From Erodium maritimum (taxonomy: Eukaryota; Streptophyta; Magnoliopsida; Geraniales; Geraniaceae), in the NCBI GenBank assembly GCA_963921825.1, contig OY997588.1, forward strand, positions 55,064,803-55,128,802: a DNA stretch of 64,000 nucleotides, in the 5' to 3' direction. The position numbers and the translations under genes are program-made. Each line of letters begins with the position of its first letter. Position 1 is the stretch's first letter. The notes under the pieces were generated by a model. That model saw nothing but the letters and a program-made list of their open reading frames with translations, searched no databases and was not told the DNA's origin. Positions 11,586-24,207 of this stretch are shown here, in pieces.

Positions 11586-13043
11586 CTGAGCACTCGAATT
11601 GTTGTGCTGATAGACTATGCATATAAGATCTCTTGACTTGTATAGTGATTGACTCTGAGTGTGGGGTGTTTATTTCTATCATCTATCGGATGCATGTGTA
11701 AATATGTGTTCAGAGTCGCACTGGGGACAATGCTTAGGTTTAAAGTGTGGGGTGGGATGCTTTGCATTTCTATGTTTGTATTATGTGTTGCACTTCATCC
11801 ATTTCTGGTGAATTTTTTATAGGTCTTTATTTTGGGTGTAATCCTTGGATGAGCAATTGAGGCCAACATGAGTAAGTTGGGAGCATATCTTTCATCATTG
11901 AAGATTTTTTAGGAATGCTTGGAGGATTTACTGTTGGTAGTATTAATGAGTTGTATTTTGTGTTTGTGCTATATTGCTTAATGGGTGCAAGATGATTTTG
12001 TGATGCTAGATGCCTTAAGGTAACACGGAAATATGGTCACACCAAATGATAGTTGTGGTTAATTTTCAATTCTTGTTATTGTGGCCTGATTCTATCGTGA
12101 TTTCTGCCTATAGTGGGCCTAGTTAAGAGATGTTAGTCTTATTTCACTTGTTGCATGTATAAGAGGTTGAGGCCAGATGCTTGTTGCTTTGGGATCGAAC
12201 TATGTGTTTTTGGTAGATTAAAAATCTACCTATTGTGCATTTGTGGTACCAATTTTTCAAAATCATACACACTGTGCACGGGGAATTGAGTATAGGCCCC
12301 GGGGAAAGGGAATCTTATAAAGTCTATGTATTAACAAAGGCTTGAGGGGCTGCGGCGGATTGCTTTGTAGATAAAGACCCTCATATCCCGAGTTAATAAT
12401 AGCGTAATAAAAGGAGAACCCCCAACCTATCTTAGTGTGATCCAAAGTTTCATACACGTAATCGAAACAACCAAACAAAACTTTGATCTACCGCTTGACT
12501 CGTAAAGTACTAGATGGGTTTACCAATCACATAGTCCCTAGGAAACATAAGTGCATGACAACATCCACTCGTGAGATTTGTAAATAAGATTACGTTATGC
12601 TCTTGATTAGTACCACGGTATGTAGAACCGTGAGAGCAAATGGCTAAATGATAATATATAGGCTTGAAATCTTTCTAGTTATTACACTTCATTTTGTAGG
12701 CAACTACACATACACTCTTAATTTTCAACATGTAAAAAATTGGTTGGTGGAAAGTAGTAAGAGTGATGAAAGATTATATTACTTATGCAAGCTCTAGGTC
12801 TTATTGTCATTAAAATCCAAGTGTGAGCATGCACTTTCTTTGAGTCGTAGATTTTTTGTCTAAAGCAATAGCGTAAAAAAATTTATATAGTTGAGTCAGC
12901 ATATACATATTTACTGTTTTCAATCATTCGGAGTCGCCAAGCTCCACCTATGGAGATATTATCGTGCTATTTATCTTGGCAATTATCTTAATTAGTTTAT
13001 ATTTATATGTGTTTAGTTTTTTCGGGACAAGAAAAGTGTGAGG
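11586..13043 (+). mobile_element. 3' internal remnant of Tat-type element B
   Basis: It opens with GAGCACTCGAATTGTTGTGCTGATAG, homologous to 8588-8615 of element A, and shares the GTCGCACTGGGGACA block. It ends in the polypurine stretch AAGTGTGAGG before LTR B. No coding region is supported. Confidence 0.75.
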
Positions 13044-14819
13044 TGTTGATGCAGATGCATTTGAACACCAAAAATGTCACAATTTATCCATCTTTAATAG
13101 ACTTTTAGTCCTATTTCTTATCATAATTATGGTGAATGTGAATAATTAGCTAGTTTGGTGTGTCGAATAGATAGTCGGCATATTTTAGGTGTACCTCGCA
13201 GGTGGATCATCAAGAGGGCGGATTTTGTTCACTCTGGAAAATATTAATCATTGATCTTGTTTTGTAGGTATCAAGAAAAGAACAATATTGGTGTAAGAAC
13301 GAGATCAATCGGAGTTCAGACAAACCCGGTACGAGCAAAATAGCGAAAAAGATCAAAAATAAAGGATTACACCAAGGGTTGACACGTGGCAGCGCACTGA
13401 GCGGCGTTGATTGCGCTCTTGTGTGGAACAGTGCACGGACATACGGTGGACACGATCTACTTCATACGTTGATGCGTTCACTGGGCGCGCCTTCATCTTG
13501 AGTCGTTGATCTGATTGTATGACTCAACTCTAGTCGCATGATCTCGCAACCGCACAGTAGCCCGTGGACACGCCAACAAGGGATTACGCCGAACTACTCA
13601 GCTCCTTCGACCCCTTCTGGACGTGTGTCCTCCCTTGTGTCTAACGCGTGGCTCTCCTTGATTAGTTGGATCATTTTTTAGGGTAGCTCCAATCAATGTT
13701 TCTTTGATCAGCCGTAATTTCCAAAAGGGAACTTCTTCATTTTTTTACAGAGTGAATACAAATGAGATATTTTTATACAGATTTCTTAATTAATTCATTG
13801 TTTTTTCATAGAGTTTTTGAGAGCTCTCCCTTTAGGATTATTTGTTGAGGATCAATATTTGGCGGAGAGAAAACCATTTTGAGATTTCTTTAGGTAGAGA
13901 TTTTTGAAGAGAAGCTTCAATTGTTGACTATATAAGAGATTTCGTTTTGGGGATTTTCAAGGACATCAAGAAGAAAGAGATTTGAGAGAAGGGAAGAACA
14001 AGCTTTAGACAAATTAATTCGGTGATTATATCTCAACTCTCTAACTTTATTATGAAATCACGTATTTGTTTATCTTCATCTTTGTATTTTCTAACCATGA
14101 ACATTTTAACCGACAGTTTCTAAAGTTATGGGCGATTAGGGTAGTGATTTACACGAATTGAATGCTTAAATTGTTGTGATTATTGACTTGGGTTAGTGTT
14201 TCTAATTGATTTGTGTTTAATGTTTTATCTCTTGTGTAGGTTTGGTAATTGATTTTAATTATGATCTAACACTTCAAAGAGGAAGATTCTAATTAGTCTA
14301 AATTTAATCATATGTTGGATTTAAATCCTAGCTAGAATTAGAGGGAATAAAATAATTTCAGTAGCCATAGATTTGTTTTAACAAAAATTAGATTCAGTCA
14401 TAAAGCGTATCGTTTTGGGTCTTCCTATACCTAGAGTCGAAAGAACTACGGGGTTAGATTCCATTAGGGTCCGAATCATTCGAAAGAAGTTAGGACTAGA
14501 ATTGAGATAGCTCGTTACCCCTAACATAAGTCAACATCACAATGATTGAACATGTTTAATGCTATGGAGTGAACTCTATGAACATGTTCCCTTGATATAT
14601 CATCACTTGATCCGAGAAAAGAAATCTCTCTATTAAATTCTATATTCTTTATTTTAATTTATTATTTTCTCATTTTTGAAACATAAAAATTATACTTTTA
14701 TAGAAATAGCTTAACAACAAACTTAGGGTACGATATACCGGACTTCAAATTTAATTTACTTCTTGATGACCGATGCACTTGATGTGTCCCGTATTTTGCG
14801 TTAAACCCGCAGTACGTCA
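13044..14819 (+). mobile_element. LTR of Tat-type element B
   Basis: It starts TGTTGATG after a polypurine tract at 13034-13043 and ends ACGTCA, 1776 bp. A degraded PBS follows. It has a 3' internal region on its left and a PBS plus leader on its right, so this one LTR faces internal sequence on both sides. The right third resembles LTR A in layout (the closing ACTTCTTGATGACCGATGCAC against ACTTGACGACCGGTACGC). Confidence 0.8.
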
Positions 14820-14913
14820 AGTTTTATGGCACCGACATGGCATACATCGAGAATCAACCAATTTCCCTTGATGTTCCTGATACAGAGCATTCTCAAAACC
14901 AGACGGTGGAAAA
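14820..14913 (+). mobile_element. Degraded PBS and leader of element B
   Basis: After LTR B, TGGCACCGACATGGC at 14827-14841 is a mutated version of the tRNA-Asp PBS. About 70 bases of leader follow before the solo LTR at 14919 cuts in. Confidence 0.6.
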
Positions 14914-14918
14914 CCCAT

Positions 14919-17446
14919 TGATGAGCGTAAATTTTTCCTACATTAATTGACCATTTTCCCTAGATTTTTACCTTGTTTGTGCCTCGTTTTTATATTTTTA
15001 GTGTTTACTAATAATTGCGCAAAACCTCGTTCTTGGTCGATATTTTTCAAATGTTCCAAATATATTCATGATTGGTCCTGTTTTGTAGGCCGCGAAAACA
15101 GAAAATTATTAGCGCAAGAACAACGTCGATCGGAGAATAATCGGAGCGGAAAAGAGAAAAAGTCATCAATGTGGGGAGAATACATCAGACCTGGACATGT
15201 GGCCCAATCAGGGGGTGCCGGATCAACATGCCTTAGCTATTGACCGCGCGCCCACGTGAGCTCGCCCACACCTTATACACGTTCTGGTGTTGTGCGCCTC
15301 TAACAGGTACCATACTCCCGTGCCATCCCAGTCGTATATCTTGCTGACCCGCGTGAGTGGACTCGATCTAGTGGCCAGATCTCTCGGTTGCACAGTCCAC
15401 ATCCAGCTTTCGCCCACACTAGATCAGGTCCGGCAACTCGCACACCTCAGTTCCTATCCTCGCCAGCTCGCGTGAATGAGCAACAATTATTTTATTCTTT
15501 TGCTTATATATACATTACTTTGGACATTTTTTGAGGATCGTATCATATTTTTGTACACCACATAATCAAATTCAATATTTTTTTATTTTTTCTCTCTTCT
15601 CTCTTGTTTTTCATTTGTTATTGAGTGTTCTTCATCTTAGGAGCATTTTCTACCACCAAAGACCATAACTAAGATGATCCAAGAAGGTTTCAAGCATTCA
15701 TGAGCCTCCCACCATCTTCAACTTCTCAATTTTCATGTGTTGAAGCTTTGGAGAGTTGGAGATGGTGGGTTTCCAAGCTAGAAGAGTTTTCGATTGAGTT
15801 TCTCAACCCAATCCCGGTTCTCATCTCTATCCTTCTCTATTTTATTGTAAACCTCGGTTTTTTTGGTATGCTTGAGTAGTATTTGGATTCCATGACATTG
15901 TATTTCAATCTTTGGTCACGAGTGTTGTGTAAATGTTGACTTCCTTTAAATTGATACAAGGGTTTGTGATTAATTCGAGTTTGGTGATGTTTTTGGCATG
16001 ATTTAGGGTTTTTGAGCTTAATTAGCATCCAATTTCTTGTATGAGTATTCATCTATATTTAAGATACTCGATGTTTATGCATGATTTTCATGCTTTGTGT
16101 TCGATTTGTCATGTTTTTTAACCCGATTTCATGTGCTAGCTATTTCGTCTCTCGGGTGTATATCAAGTTCTAGGCTAGAGTTTGTAAAAATGCAAACTTT
16201 AGCCCTTTAGTGAACTTATCTAGGATTTTCGACATGTTTATGTCTTGATTTCCTATTGACGAGATAAGAGTATGCTAGGTTTGTGTTTTCTCGATGCTCT
16301 TGTGTGTTTCAAGTCGATCGAACGATTTGCGTATTTTCCCTAATTTTTGTGTGCGCTATGTAGATCGATTTTTAGAGCGATCCATGATTCGATATAGTGT
16401 GAGACGGGAATTCACATTTATAGAATTTGCTTATACTTGTGTATTACCAGAATATCATTGATTCGATGTTCTATGTAGTTCGACTTGATTACCGAACTCA
16501 TCTTGATCGGTGGTGTTTGGTTTTCGAGAAGTGAACTAGGTGTAGCTAAGTAGATTCTTTTATTGATTTAGGTTTTACTTACGCTTGTGTATTACTAGAG
16601 CTTTGTGATTCGTTGCTCTATTTAGTTCTCCTTGATGATCGATTTATTCAGTCATCGGGTTGATTGAACTATACGTAGCTTAGTAGATTCGACAATTTAT
16701 TTAGAGTCCTCTCATGCTTGTGTAGTATCAGAGTATCGTGATTCTATACTCTATTTTGTTCTATTTGATGTTCGATTTTCATCGTTATTGATGGCACTCG
16801 GGAATTAGGAAGTGAACTATGCGTAGCTGAGTCGATTCACTGAGTGGTGTAGCTATCTTTACTTGTGCTAGTTGGTAGCAAGAGTGACATTCATTTGTTG
16901 TCGTTACCTCTCGTTTGAGGATTGATCGATCTTCGCTCAAGATCATAGAACTACACCCTATTTTATTGCTTTCTGATAATTGGTGGTTTGGTCCGCGCAA
17001 TGGTCTTGTGCCCTCTCCTCATGACTATCATGTGGTTGATTTCATGATACCGCATACATAGGAACTTAAATGTTCTAAGACCATAAGGAAAACATTACTT
17101 GATTACACCATCGTTAACCAAACCGTGCGTTAATTGGAAATCATGTTTACTTGTACCCGTGACCGACTCCTTGTGTGAATTGATGTTATGTGTCTTAGGT
17201 GGTAGCGTGTATATATTTTTTAATTTTTTTAAAACTTTAAAACAACTCTTTACTTTTCTGATCTTTATTTTCCCTTATGAGGATGTGGAAGTGACAGCAC
17301 ACGTCCACAAGTTTTAGCAAAATACTAGTGATACCTTTACTCCATGTGAGATCGACCGGTACTTAACCGTCATATATATTGCTTGATGATCGTGTCCTGA
17401 TGCATGTAAAGAGAGGGTTTTGACGCATAGTCATCCCCATTCATCA
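14919..17446 (+). mobile_element. Solo LTR C1
   Basis: The sequence runs from TGATGAGC to ATTCATCA, 2528 bp, and is flanked on both sides by CCCAT (14914-14918 and 17447-17451). Neither a PBS nor a polypurine tract adjoins it, so it is a solo LTR rather than half of an element. A second diverged copy is C2 at 21698-24207. A TATA-like TATATATA lies at 15506-15513, which would be the LTR promoter; the same position in C2 has TTTATATATT. No coding region is supported. Confidence 0.85.
16430..16860. repeat. Internal array of about 145-bp units in solo LTR C1
   Basis: Units share a CTTGTGTATTAC-AGAG core and a CGTAGCTAAGTAGATTC segment. Core starts are near 16436, 16584 and 16727. The C2 copy has the same array near 23174, 23323 and 23468. 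Confidence 0.7.
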
Positions 17447-17451
17447 CCCAT

Positions 17452-17762
17452 CGAACAAGATGCTTCCAACTCTCTCCCTTATTGATGTTGTAGTTGTTTA
17501 GCTAACACAGACACATATTTGAGTTGCTTCCAGCCACCATTATATTGCTTCTTGAACAAAATTTTCTCCCCATTGAAAAGGTTTGAGCCTCCATAGGTCT
17601 TCTACAATTCTTCCCTTACCTGGGAGATGGTTTGGGAAGCTTTTTTTTTCAACGGACCACTCTCATACCCCACCCACCATTAAGAGTGTTTGTTTTTACT
17701 AAGTTACTAACCTTTGGTTGATAGATATTGCTCATCCTCTTTTAACTATTGCATTTAGTTTT
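17452..17762. other. Spacer between solo LTR C1 and the Mutator-like element
   Basis: About 300 bases with no gene and no recognised repeat. It ends in the left target duplication TTTAGTTTT (17754-17762). Confidence 0.6.
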
Positions 17763-18557
17763 GGGAAAATTTCACTTTAACACCCTGCCAAACATTTAAT
17801 TTCATTTTGATACCCTGGCATAAACTTTTATCACTTTCATACTCTAACCAAACTTTTAATTTCACTTTCATACCCAGCCGTCAGATTCTGTTAACTTTCC
17901 ATCCAAAATAGATAAAATGTTCATAATACCTCTAACTATTACTCAAATTTTCAAACTCATGCCATTGGTTAAGAACTTGAAAATAAGTGAAATGACAATA
18001 ATACCCTTCATTGTAAGGGTGTTAAACTGAAAAATATCTTTCAGAATTTTCAAATTTTACAAAATCATTTTTTATTTTTATTAATTCAGTTTTTATTTAT
18101 AAAAAATATTTTTTATTTTTAAAAATACAATTTTTTTTTAAATTCAGTTTTTATTTAAAAAATAAAAAAAAATATTTTTATTTATGAAAAATATTTTTAA
18201 ATTTTAAAAATTCAATTTTTACTTTTAAAAATTCAGTTTTTATTTTAAAAATAATATAAAAACATCTTTTTTTCCTTACATCCTTAATCATTTGTTTTTT
18301 TTATTTCCTTAAATCATTAACCAAAACATTAACCTATTAATTAGTAAATTAGCTTTTTTTTTATTTTCACCACACGACGGACACGATGAACACTTGAAGC
18401 ATTAAACCATTGACCAAATCATTTCTTCTTCGTCTCTCTTTTTTTTCAATCTTCTTCGTCTATTTTTTTCCCTTAAAAATCAGAGAACAAAAGAAATAGA
18501 AACAGAACAAAATCAGATCTGAGAGAACAAAATCAAATATGAGAGAACAAAATCAAC

Positions 18558-18745
18558 GTGGAGGCTTGGGGTGCTGAAGCATGGGGTCGGAGTTGCAGAG
18601 TTGTGGAGGCTTGGGGTGCTGAAGCATGGGGTCTAAGTTCTCGACGGCGATGAGTCGGCTGCTGAAGCATGGGGTCGGAGCTCTCGACAGCGGCGAGTCG
18701 GCTGCTGAAGCATGGGGTCGGAGCTCTCAACGGCGGCGAGACCAC
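18558..18745. repeat. Minisatellite of about 44-bp units in the transposon interior
   Basis: Four units carry GCTGAAGCATGGGGTCGGAG, starting near 18574, 18618, 18661 and 18704. Overlapping minus-strand frames of 81 and 87 residues simply translate the repeat. It could be a fragment of captured genic DNA, but no protein family is recognised. Confidence 0.8.
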
Positions 18746-18887
18746 GCGGTTGTGCTTCGCCGTGACGGGAAGAAGCAACTAGGTTAGGGTTCAGCAAATA
18801 GGGATTTGCGAATCTTTGCTGAACCTGTAGATTTGTTTGTAAAAATGTTGAATCTGATACAATCCAAGGATTTCTTTTGTTGAATCT

Positions 18888-18904
18888 GTTCATCATGTGT
18901 TCTT
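18888..18904. repeat. Target-site duplication (3' side) of the LINE insertion
   Basis: GTTCATCATGTGTTCTT is repeated exactly at 20491-20507. A 17-bp duplication is typical of LINE target-primed reverse transcription. Confidence 0.9.
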
Positions 18905-20490
18905 TTTTTTTATAGGCGAAAATTTATTAATCAAGTGTTTTACAAGAAGGTAAAACACTGCAAGGAAACGATCCACAAAGTAGGACCTTTTCTCAGACCA
19001 ATACAGCTACAAGAGCAAAACAAATAGCATAAAGCGAAGCAAAAAACAAGAAAGACTGCCACACTGTCTTTCTCCCTTCCTGCATCCTACCCGACATCAA
19101 GCACTGAAACTGGTTAGATATTGAAATAGGAATTGGAGCTTTTCCTTCAGGATAAAACTCATCCTCGCTATTCTCGATCTCCTCCTCAAAACACTGAACG
19201 TCGTGTTCAAACATCAATAGAGCAAGGTCAAAAGCCTTTTTACCCACTTTCTTGCTGAAATTCCAATCACCCGAGCTATCCTTCTTAGCGACATCAACGA
19301 TAAAGGTGCCCGGCTTTCCTCCTCTATCAGCAGAAGTTTTAGCTCTTGTCTGATAAAAAACAACTGGAGGAACAATCTTCCTTGTCTGGCCCTTCTTTCG
19401 GCCATGTCTTTTTGGTTGAGCTATAATGTCGCTTTGAATCGTAGTGATTGGTTTCGGGAGTTTAAGAAGAGCCTCCTTCCATGGGCTACTCATATGTTCC
19501 CTAACATGGTCACAGGCTGCTGCCTCGACTGTCAAGTCAACAACCTGAGTCCCATTGTCCTCACCCTGCCCCGGAGGTAAAAAACCCAAAATATCCTCAA
19601 TATTCTGCTTCTAGGCTTCAGAATCTGGATCCAATTCGTGGCTCATCGAAACAGAACCACTAAATGAGGTCTGTTGGGCCTCTTGTACAACTTGGGCCTC
19701 AGACCCAACTTCAGATACGCCCAAAACAGCATCAGACTTTGCGTTTTGTCCATCTTCCTCATCCTGATCGCGCGCAACAAAAACGGAAACGCGATTTTCA
19801 GGATTCGAATCAACCACCAAATCTTTGGAGGCGCGGCAATCCCCCGACTTATGGGATAACGGATCTTCGTCTTGATTCACTCGCGAACTAGACGGGATTT
19901 GATTTTCGCCGTGCTCTATTCCAATGGATGTCGCCGGAGCCGATGTCGGACGACGAGACAGAGCCACAAAGAGTATATGACCTTTGATATTATACTCATT
20001 GAAAGTCTCCACGGCCATTGATGCTGCTTTTGAGGACGAAAACGAGACAAACCCGAACTTTTTGCCCCCCCTGTTCAAGCGTTTCAACACAGAGCAGCCA
20101 CCTATGTCGCCAAAAGCTCCAAACGTGCGTCGAACCCAGTCCTTAGACGTTTCAAAGGGTAAATTACAAATGTAAATCTCGTTAGGGATCACCTGGAGAG
20201 AGTTGCCATCCTTGGGAAATCTCTGTTTCCGATGAACACGAACATCAGACACCCCATCCACACGCAGCTCGCATGTTGCCTGAGGAACTTTTGCTGGATG
20301 TGATGAGTCCTTTTCTGGGACAGTCGATCTCTTCTCTGCACTCGATTTCTTTACCCTGGAAGAAGCCGTACGATTAGTTTTCTTCCTTCCTGACCCGACC
20401 TTGTGACCTCCTCCCTCAACGTTGATTCCTGTAGCGAGCCCACAAAACTCCCCATACAAGGAAATCAGACCACAAGTTGATTCCTATAGC
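18905..20490 (-). mobile_element. LINE-mobilised insertion carrying only an ORF1
   Basis: The 1586-bp insert is bounded by a 17-bp duplication. On the minus strand it ends in a short poly(A) tail (T-run on plus at 18905-18911). It holds one RRM-containing ORF1-type frame and a short 3' tail; there is no endonuclease or reverse transcriptase. It lies inside the Mutator-like element, so it is younger. The RRM ORF1 recalls the BNR-type plant L1 clade, in which RRM replaces the usual zinc-knuckle ORF1; that match is from knowledge of the family, not a search. Confidence 0.85.
18993..20459 (-). pseudogene. RRM-domain LINE ORF1-like protein with one internal stop
   Basis: Two open stretches (20459-19611, 282 residues, and 19589-18993) lie in the same frame, separated only by one TAG at about 19611. 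Read through, it would be about 489 residues. The N-terminus is basic (Lys/Arg/Ser-rich). An RRM fold spans about residues 90-170, with NEIYICNLPF as RNP2-like and KKFGFVSFSS as RNP1-like. An acidic, Gln-rich C-terminal part has the EEEIENSEDEFYPEG cluster and ends in a hydrophobic stretch (SFLFFASLYAICFALVAVLV). The role would be RNA binding and ribonucleoprotein formation for LINE mobility. A host RRM gene retrocopy is the alternative. The single stop makes it a recent pseudogene. Confidence 0.75.
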
Positions 20491-20507
20491 GTTCATCATG
20501 TGTTCTT
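20491..20507. repeat. Target-site duplication (5' side) of the LINE insertion
   Basis: Exact copy of 18888-18904. Confidence 0.9.
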
Positions 20508-21377
20508 AGACTAAGCTTGGTAATTTTATTTGGCATTTTGACTTTCTTAGAAGCTGAGATGGAGGTTGAAGACAGGGATGAACAAAGGGGAAATGAAGAT
20601 AAGATTAACCAATTGCTTCTTCTTAAAATGATTTTATTATTATTAATTTTCAGAATTTTTTATTTTTTATAATTGATTTTTATGTAATATACAAAAACTG
20701 ATTTTTAAAATTATTTTTTGAAATAAAATAAATATAATAAAATATTAATTTAAAAAATAAATACTAATTTATGTATTTTTTAAAATAAAATATGATTATT
20801 ATGTATTTTTAAATTAACATCTTAATTTTTGAAAATAAAAACTGAATTTATAAAAATAAAAACAGAATTATTGAGAATAAAAAAAAATCAAATATATAAA
20901 CTGAATTTATAAAAAATAAACTGAAATTTCAAAAATAAAATAATTTTCAAAAGTAAAAACTAAATTTATAAATAAAAACTGATTTTTTTAAAACAAAAAT
21001 TGAGTTTTTTTTAAAAAAAATATATTTTTCATAAATAGAAACTGAATTAATAAAAATAAAAAGTGATTTTATAAAATTTAAAAAATTTTGAAAGATATTT
21101 TTCATTTTAACACCCTAACAATGAAGGGTATTATTCTCATTTCACTTATTTTCAAATTCTGAACCAATGACATGAGTTTGTAAATTTGAGTAATAGTTAG
21201 GGGTATTATGATCTTTTTACCTATTTTGGATGGAAAGTTAACAGAATCTGACAGCTGGGTATGAAAGTGAAATTAAAATTTTGGTTAGGTTATGAAAGTG
21301 ATAAAAATTTATGCCAGGGTATCAAAATAAAACTAAATGTTTGAAGGGTGTTAAAGTGAAATTTTCCCTTTATTTTT

Positions 21378-21692
21378 TTTGTTGATGGTCATATGTCTAT
21401 AATTAACTTTTATTGTTGATTTGGAATATTGATTGGGTGAGTATTTGATTTTTTCACTACTACAAAAATGAGTACTAGGACTTCAAAAGCACATTGTTTC
21501 AATTTTTTTCTCCTTAAATCAATCTATAATATACCAAAAACGGTCTAAAAAGAAAGGTAACCAACTCTCTACGGAAACCCTAATTACACTATATTTTTTC
21601 GCATTAATGGAAAACCTACCGTCCCCCACCACCAATCGAGCTTGCCGCAACCTTCCACCACTCCAGTGCTTCATCCATGCCCTTCCATCCCA
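21378..21692. other. Spacer between the Mutator-like element and solo LTR C2
   Basis: No gene or recognised repeat is seen in these 315 bases. Confidence 0.5.
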
Positions 21693-21697
21693 CTGAG

Positions 21698-24207
21698 TGA
21701 TGAGCATAAATTTTTCCTAGTTAATTTGACCATTTTAATATATTTTTTATGTTTTTTATGCCTCGTTTTTATATTTTTAGCGTTTACTAATAATTGCGCA
21801 AAACCTCATTCATCGTCGATATTTTTGAATTATCCAAATATATTTATGATTGGTCTTATTTTGTAGGCCACGAAAAAAGAAAAATATTGGCGCGAGAACG
21901 AGGTCAATCGGAGAACTCGTGGAGCGGGAAAGAGCGTTTGAAGCGATATATTAAAAAACGGAAAGATGTCAGCGCAATACTCTGGTGTGGCGCAGCCAAT
22001 CATTTCCCGTGCATCCGCGCGTCTTCCAACCCTTAGATCTGTTGACCTTCTCACAGACCAGAGACAACTGTCGATCCGAATATCTTGACTTATGCGACAG
22101 TCGTTGATTTGCTGACCGCGTCATCTATGGCTTCTACAGCTTGTTGCACCTCCCCATTTGTGACCCCGCCCGCACTAGATCTTCTTTTCCAGCTGGCGCA
22201 ACTCCCCTTTCCTCCAACACGCGTCTGAGTTGTGGATAGAAACACAATTTCCTTTATATATTCGTTTGGAACATATTTTTTTAGAGTTTTTTGGATAACA
22301 GATTTTATTTACCCAATATTTAATTTCAGCTTATTTTCTTTTGGTTCTTCTCCTATCGTTTTTCTTGAGTTTTCTTCATTTTGGGAGCAAAATCTACCAA
22401 CTAATTTCATAGTTTTGATGATCCAAGGAGGTTTCAAGGATCTATCAGTCTTCTATCATCTCCAACTTCTCCATTTTCATGTGTTGAAGCTTTAGAGAGT
22501 TAGAGATGGTGGGTTTGTAAGCAGAGGGGTTTCTGATTGGGTTTCTCAACCCAATCTTGGCTCTAATCTCTATCATTCTCTAGTTTTGTTGTAAAATTAG
22601 GCTTTTTGGTATGTTTGTCTAGGATTTGGATTCCATGACCTTGGATTTGAATCCTTAGTCATAGGTATTGTATAAATGTTTATTTTCTTTATTGATCCAC
22701 AATTTTGTGATTAATTTGATGTTCGTTATGTTCAAGGCATGATTTGGGGTTTTTGAGTTTAATTAGCATCCACTTTCTTGTATGTGTATTTAATATATAT
22801 TTAAGCTACTCGATGTTCAAGCATGATCTTACTTTGTGTTCGAATTTTTATGATTTTAAACCTGATTTCATGTGCTGGTTATTTCATCTCTTGGGTGTAT
22901 ATCAAGTTCTAGGTTAGAGTTGGTAAAAATTCAAACTTTATCCATTTAGTGAACTTATCTATGATTTAACACATTCACATGTCTTGATTTTCTATTAACA
23001 AGATAGAAATATGCTAAGATGTGTTTTCTCGATTCTCTTGTGTGTTTCAAGCCGACTGAACGATTTAGAAATTTTCCATAATTGTTGTGTCCGCTATGTA
23101 GATTGATGTTTGGAGCAATCCATGATTCGCTATAGTGTAAGACGAGATTTTACTTTTATAGAATTTACTGACGCTTGTGTATTACCAGAATATCGTGATT
23201 CTATGTTCTATGTAGTTCGCCTTAATTATCGGTGACCATATGTATCATTGACATTCATAGTTTGAATGATTGAACTAAGCGTAGCTAAGTAGATTCGTTG
23301 AATGTTTTAAAGTTTACTTACGCTTGTGTATTACCAGAGTTTCGTGATTCGTTCCTCTGTAGTTCTACTTGATTACCAAAATAATTTTGATCGGTGGTGT
23401 TTGGTTTTCAAGAAGTGAACTAGGCGTAGCTAAGTAGATTCGTCCATGATTTAGAGTCTTACTTATGCTTGTGTATTACTAGAGCTTCGTGATTCGTTAC
23501 TCTATTTAGTTGTCCTTGATTTTTGGTGTCATCTTTATTGATGGGATTCGGGAATTAGGAAGTGAACTAGGCGTAGCTAAGTAGATTCACCAAGTGGTGT
23601 AGCTATCTCTACTTGTGGTAGTTGGTAGCGATAATGACATGCATTCGTTGTTGTCATTTCTTATTAGAGGGTTAATCAAGTTTTGCTCAAGATCATAGAA
23701 CTACACCCTATTATTATTGCTTTTTCCGATGATTGGTGGTTCGTATATTGGTCCGAGCAATGGTCTTGTGCCCTCTCCCCATGACTAATATGTGGTTGAT
23801 TTCATGATATCGCATACATAGAAAATTAAGTGTTCTGAGACCATAAGGAAGACATTATTTGAATTCACCATTGTTAACTATACCATACTTTAATTGGAAG
23901 TCATATTTACTTGTACCCGTGACCAAATATTTGCGTGAATCAATAGTTATGTGTCTTAGGTGGCATCGTGTATATAGATTTCATTGTTTTCTAGACTTAA
24001 AAACAACTTTTACATTTTTTTTACACTTTATTTTCCCTTTCGAGGATGTGGAAGTGACAGCCCATGTCCCCAAGTTTTAGCGACATTCTAATGATACCTC
24101 TACTCCCTATGGGATCGACCGGTACTAACCGTCTAATCTATTGCTTGATGAGTGTGTATTGATGCACGTAAAACAGGGATTTGACACCTAGTCGTCCCCA
24201 TTCATCA
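21698..24207 (+). mobile_element. Solo LTR C2
   Basis: TGATGAGC to ATTCATCA, 2510 bp, collinear with C1 at 14919-17446 but clearly diverged. Flanks are CTGAG (21693-21697) and CTGAC (24208-24212), a 5-bp duplication with one mismatch. No PBS or polypurine tract adjoins it. Each copy has its own target duplication, so C1 and C2 are separate insertions and not the two LTRs of one element. Confidence 0.8.

Larger units (their letters stand above)
17763..21368. mobile_element. Mutator-like DNA transposon with long terminal inverted repeats
   Basis: The left end GGGAAAATTTCACTTTAAC at 17763 is mirrored at 21368. The inverted repeats match for at least 340 bp (17763-18110 and 21025-21368), then fade into AT-rich sequence. 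The 9-bp flanks are TTTAGTTTT and TTTATTTTT, one mismatch; 9 bp is the Mutator-superfamily duplication size. No transposase is present. The interior holds a GC-richer minisatellite stretch, unlike the AT-rich arms, which may be captured host DNA, and a later LINE insertion (18905-20490). Confidence 0.8.

Noticed and set aside
14919-24207. One 9.3-kb LTR element with C1 and C2 as its two LTRs
   Set aside because: Each copy has its own 5-bp duplication and no PBS or polypurine tract adjoins either; the sequence between is a separate DNA transposon.
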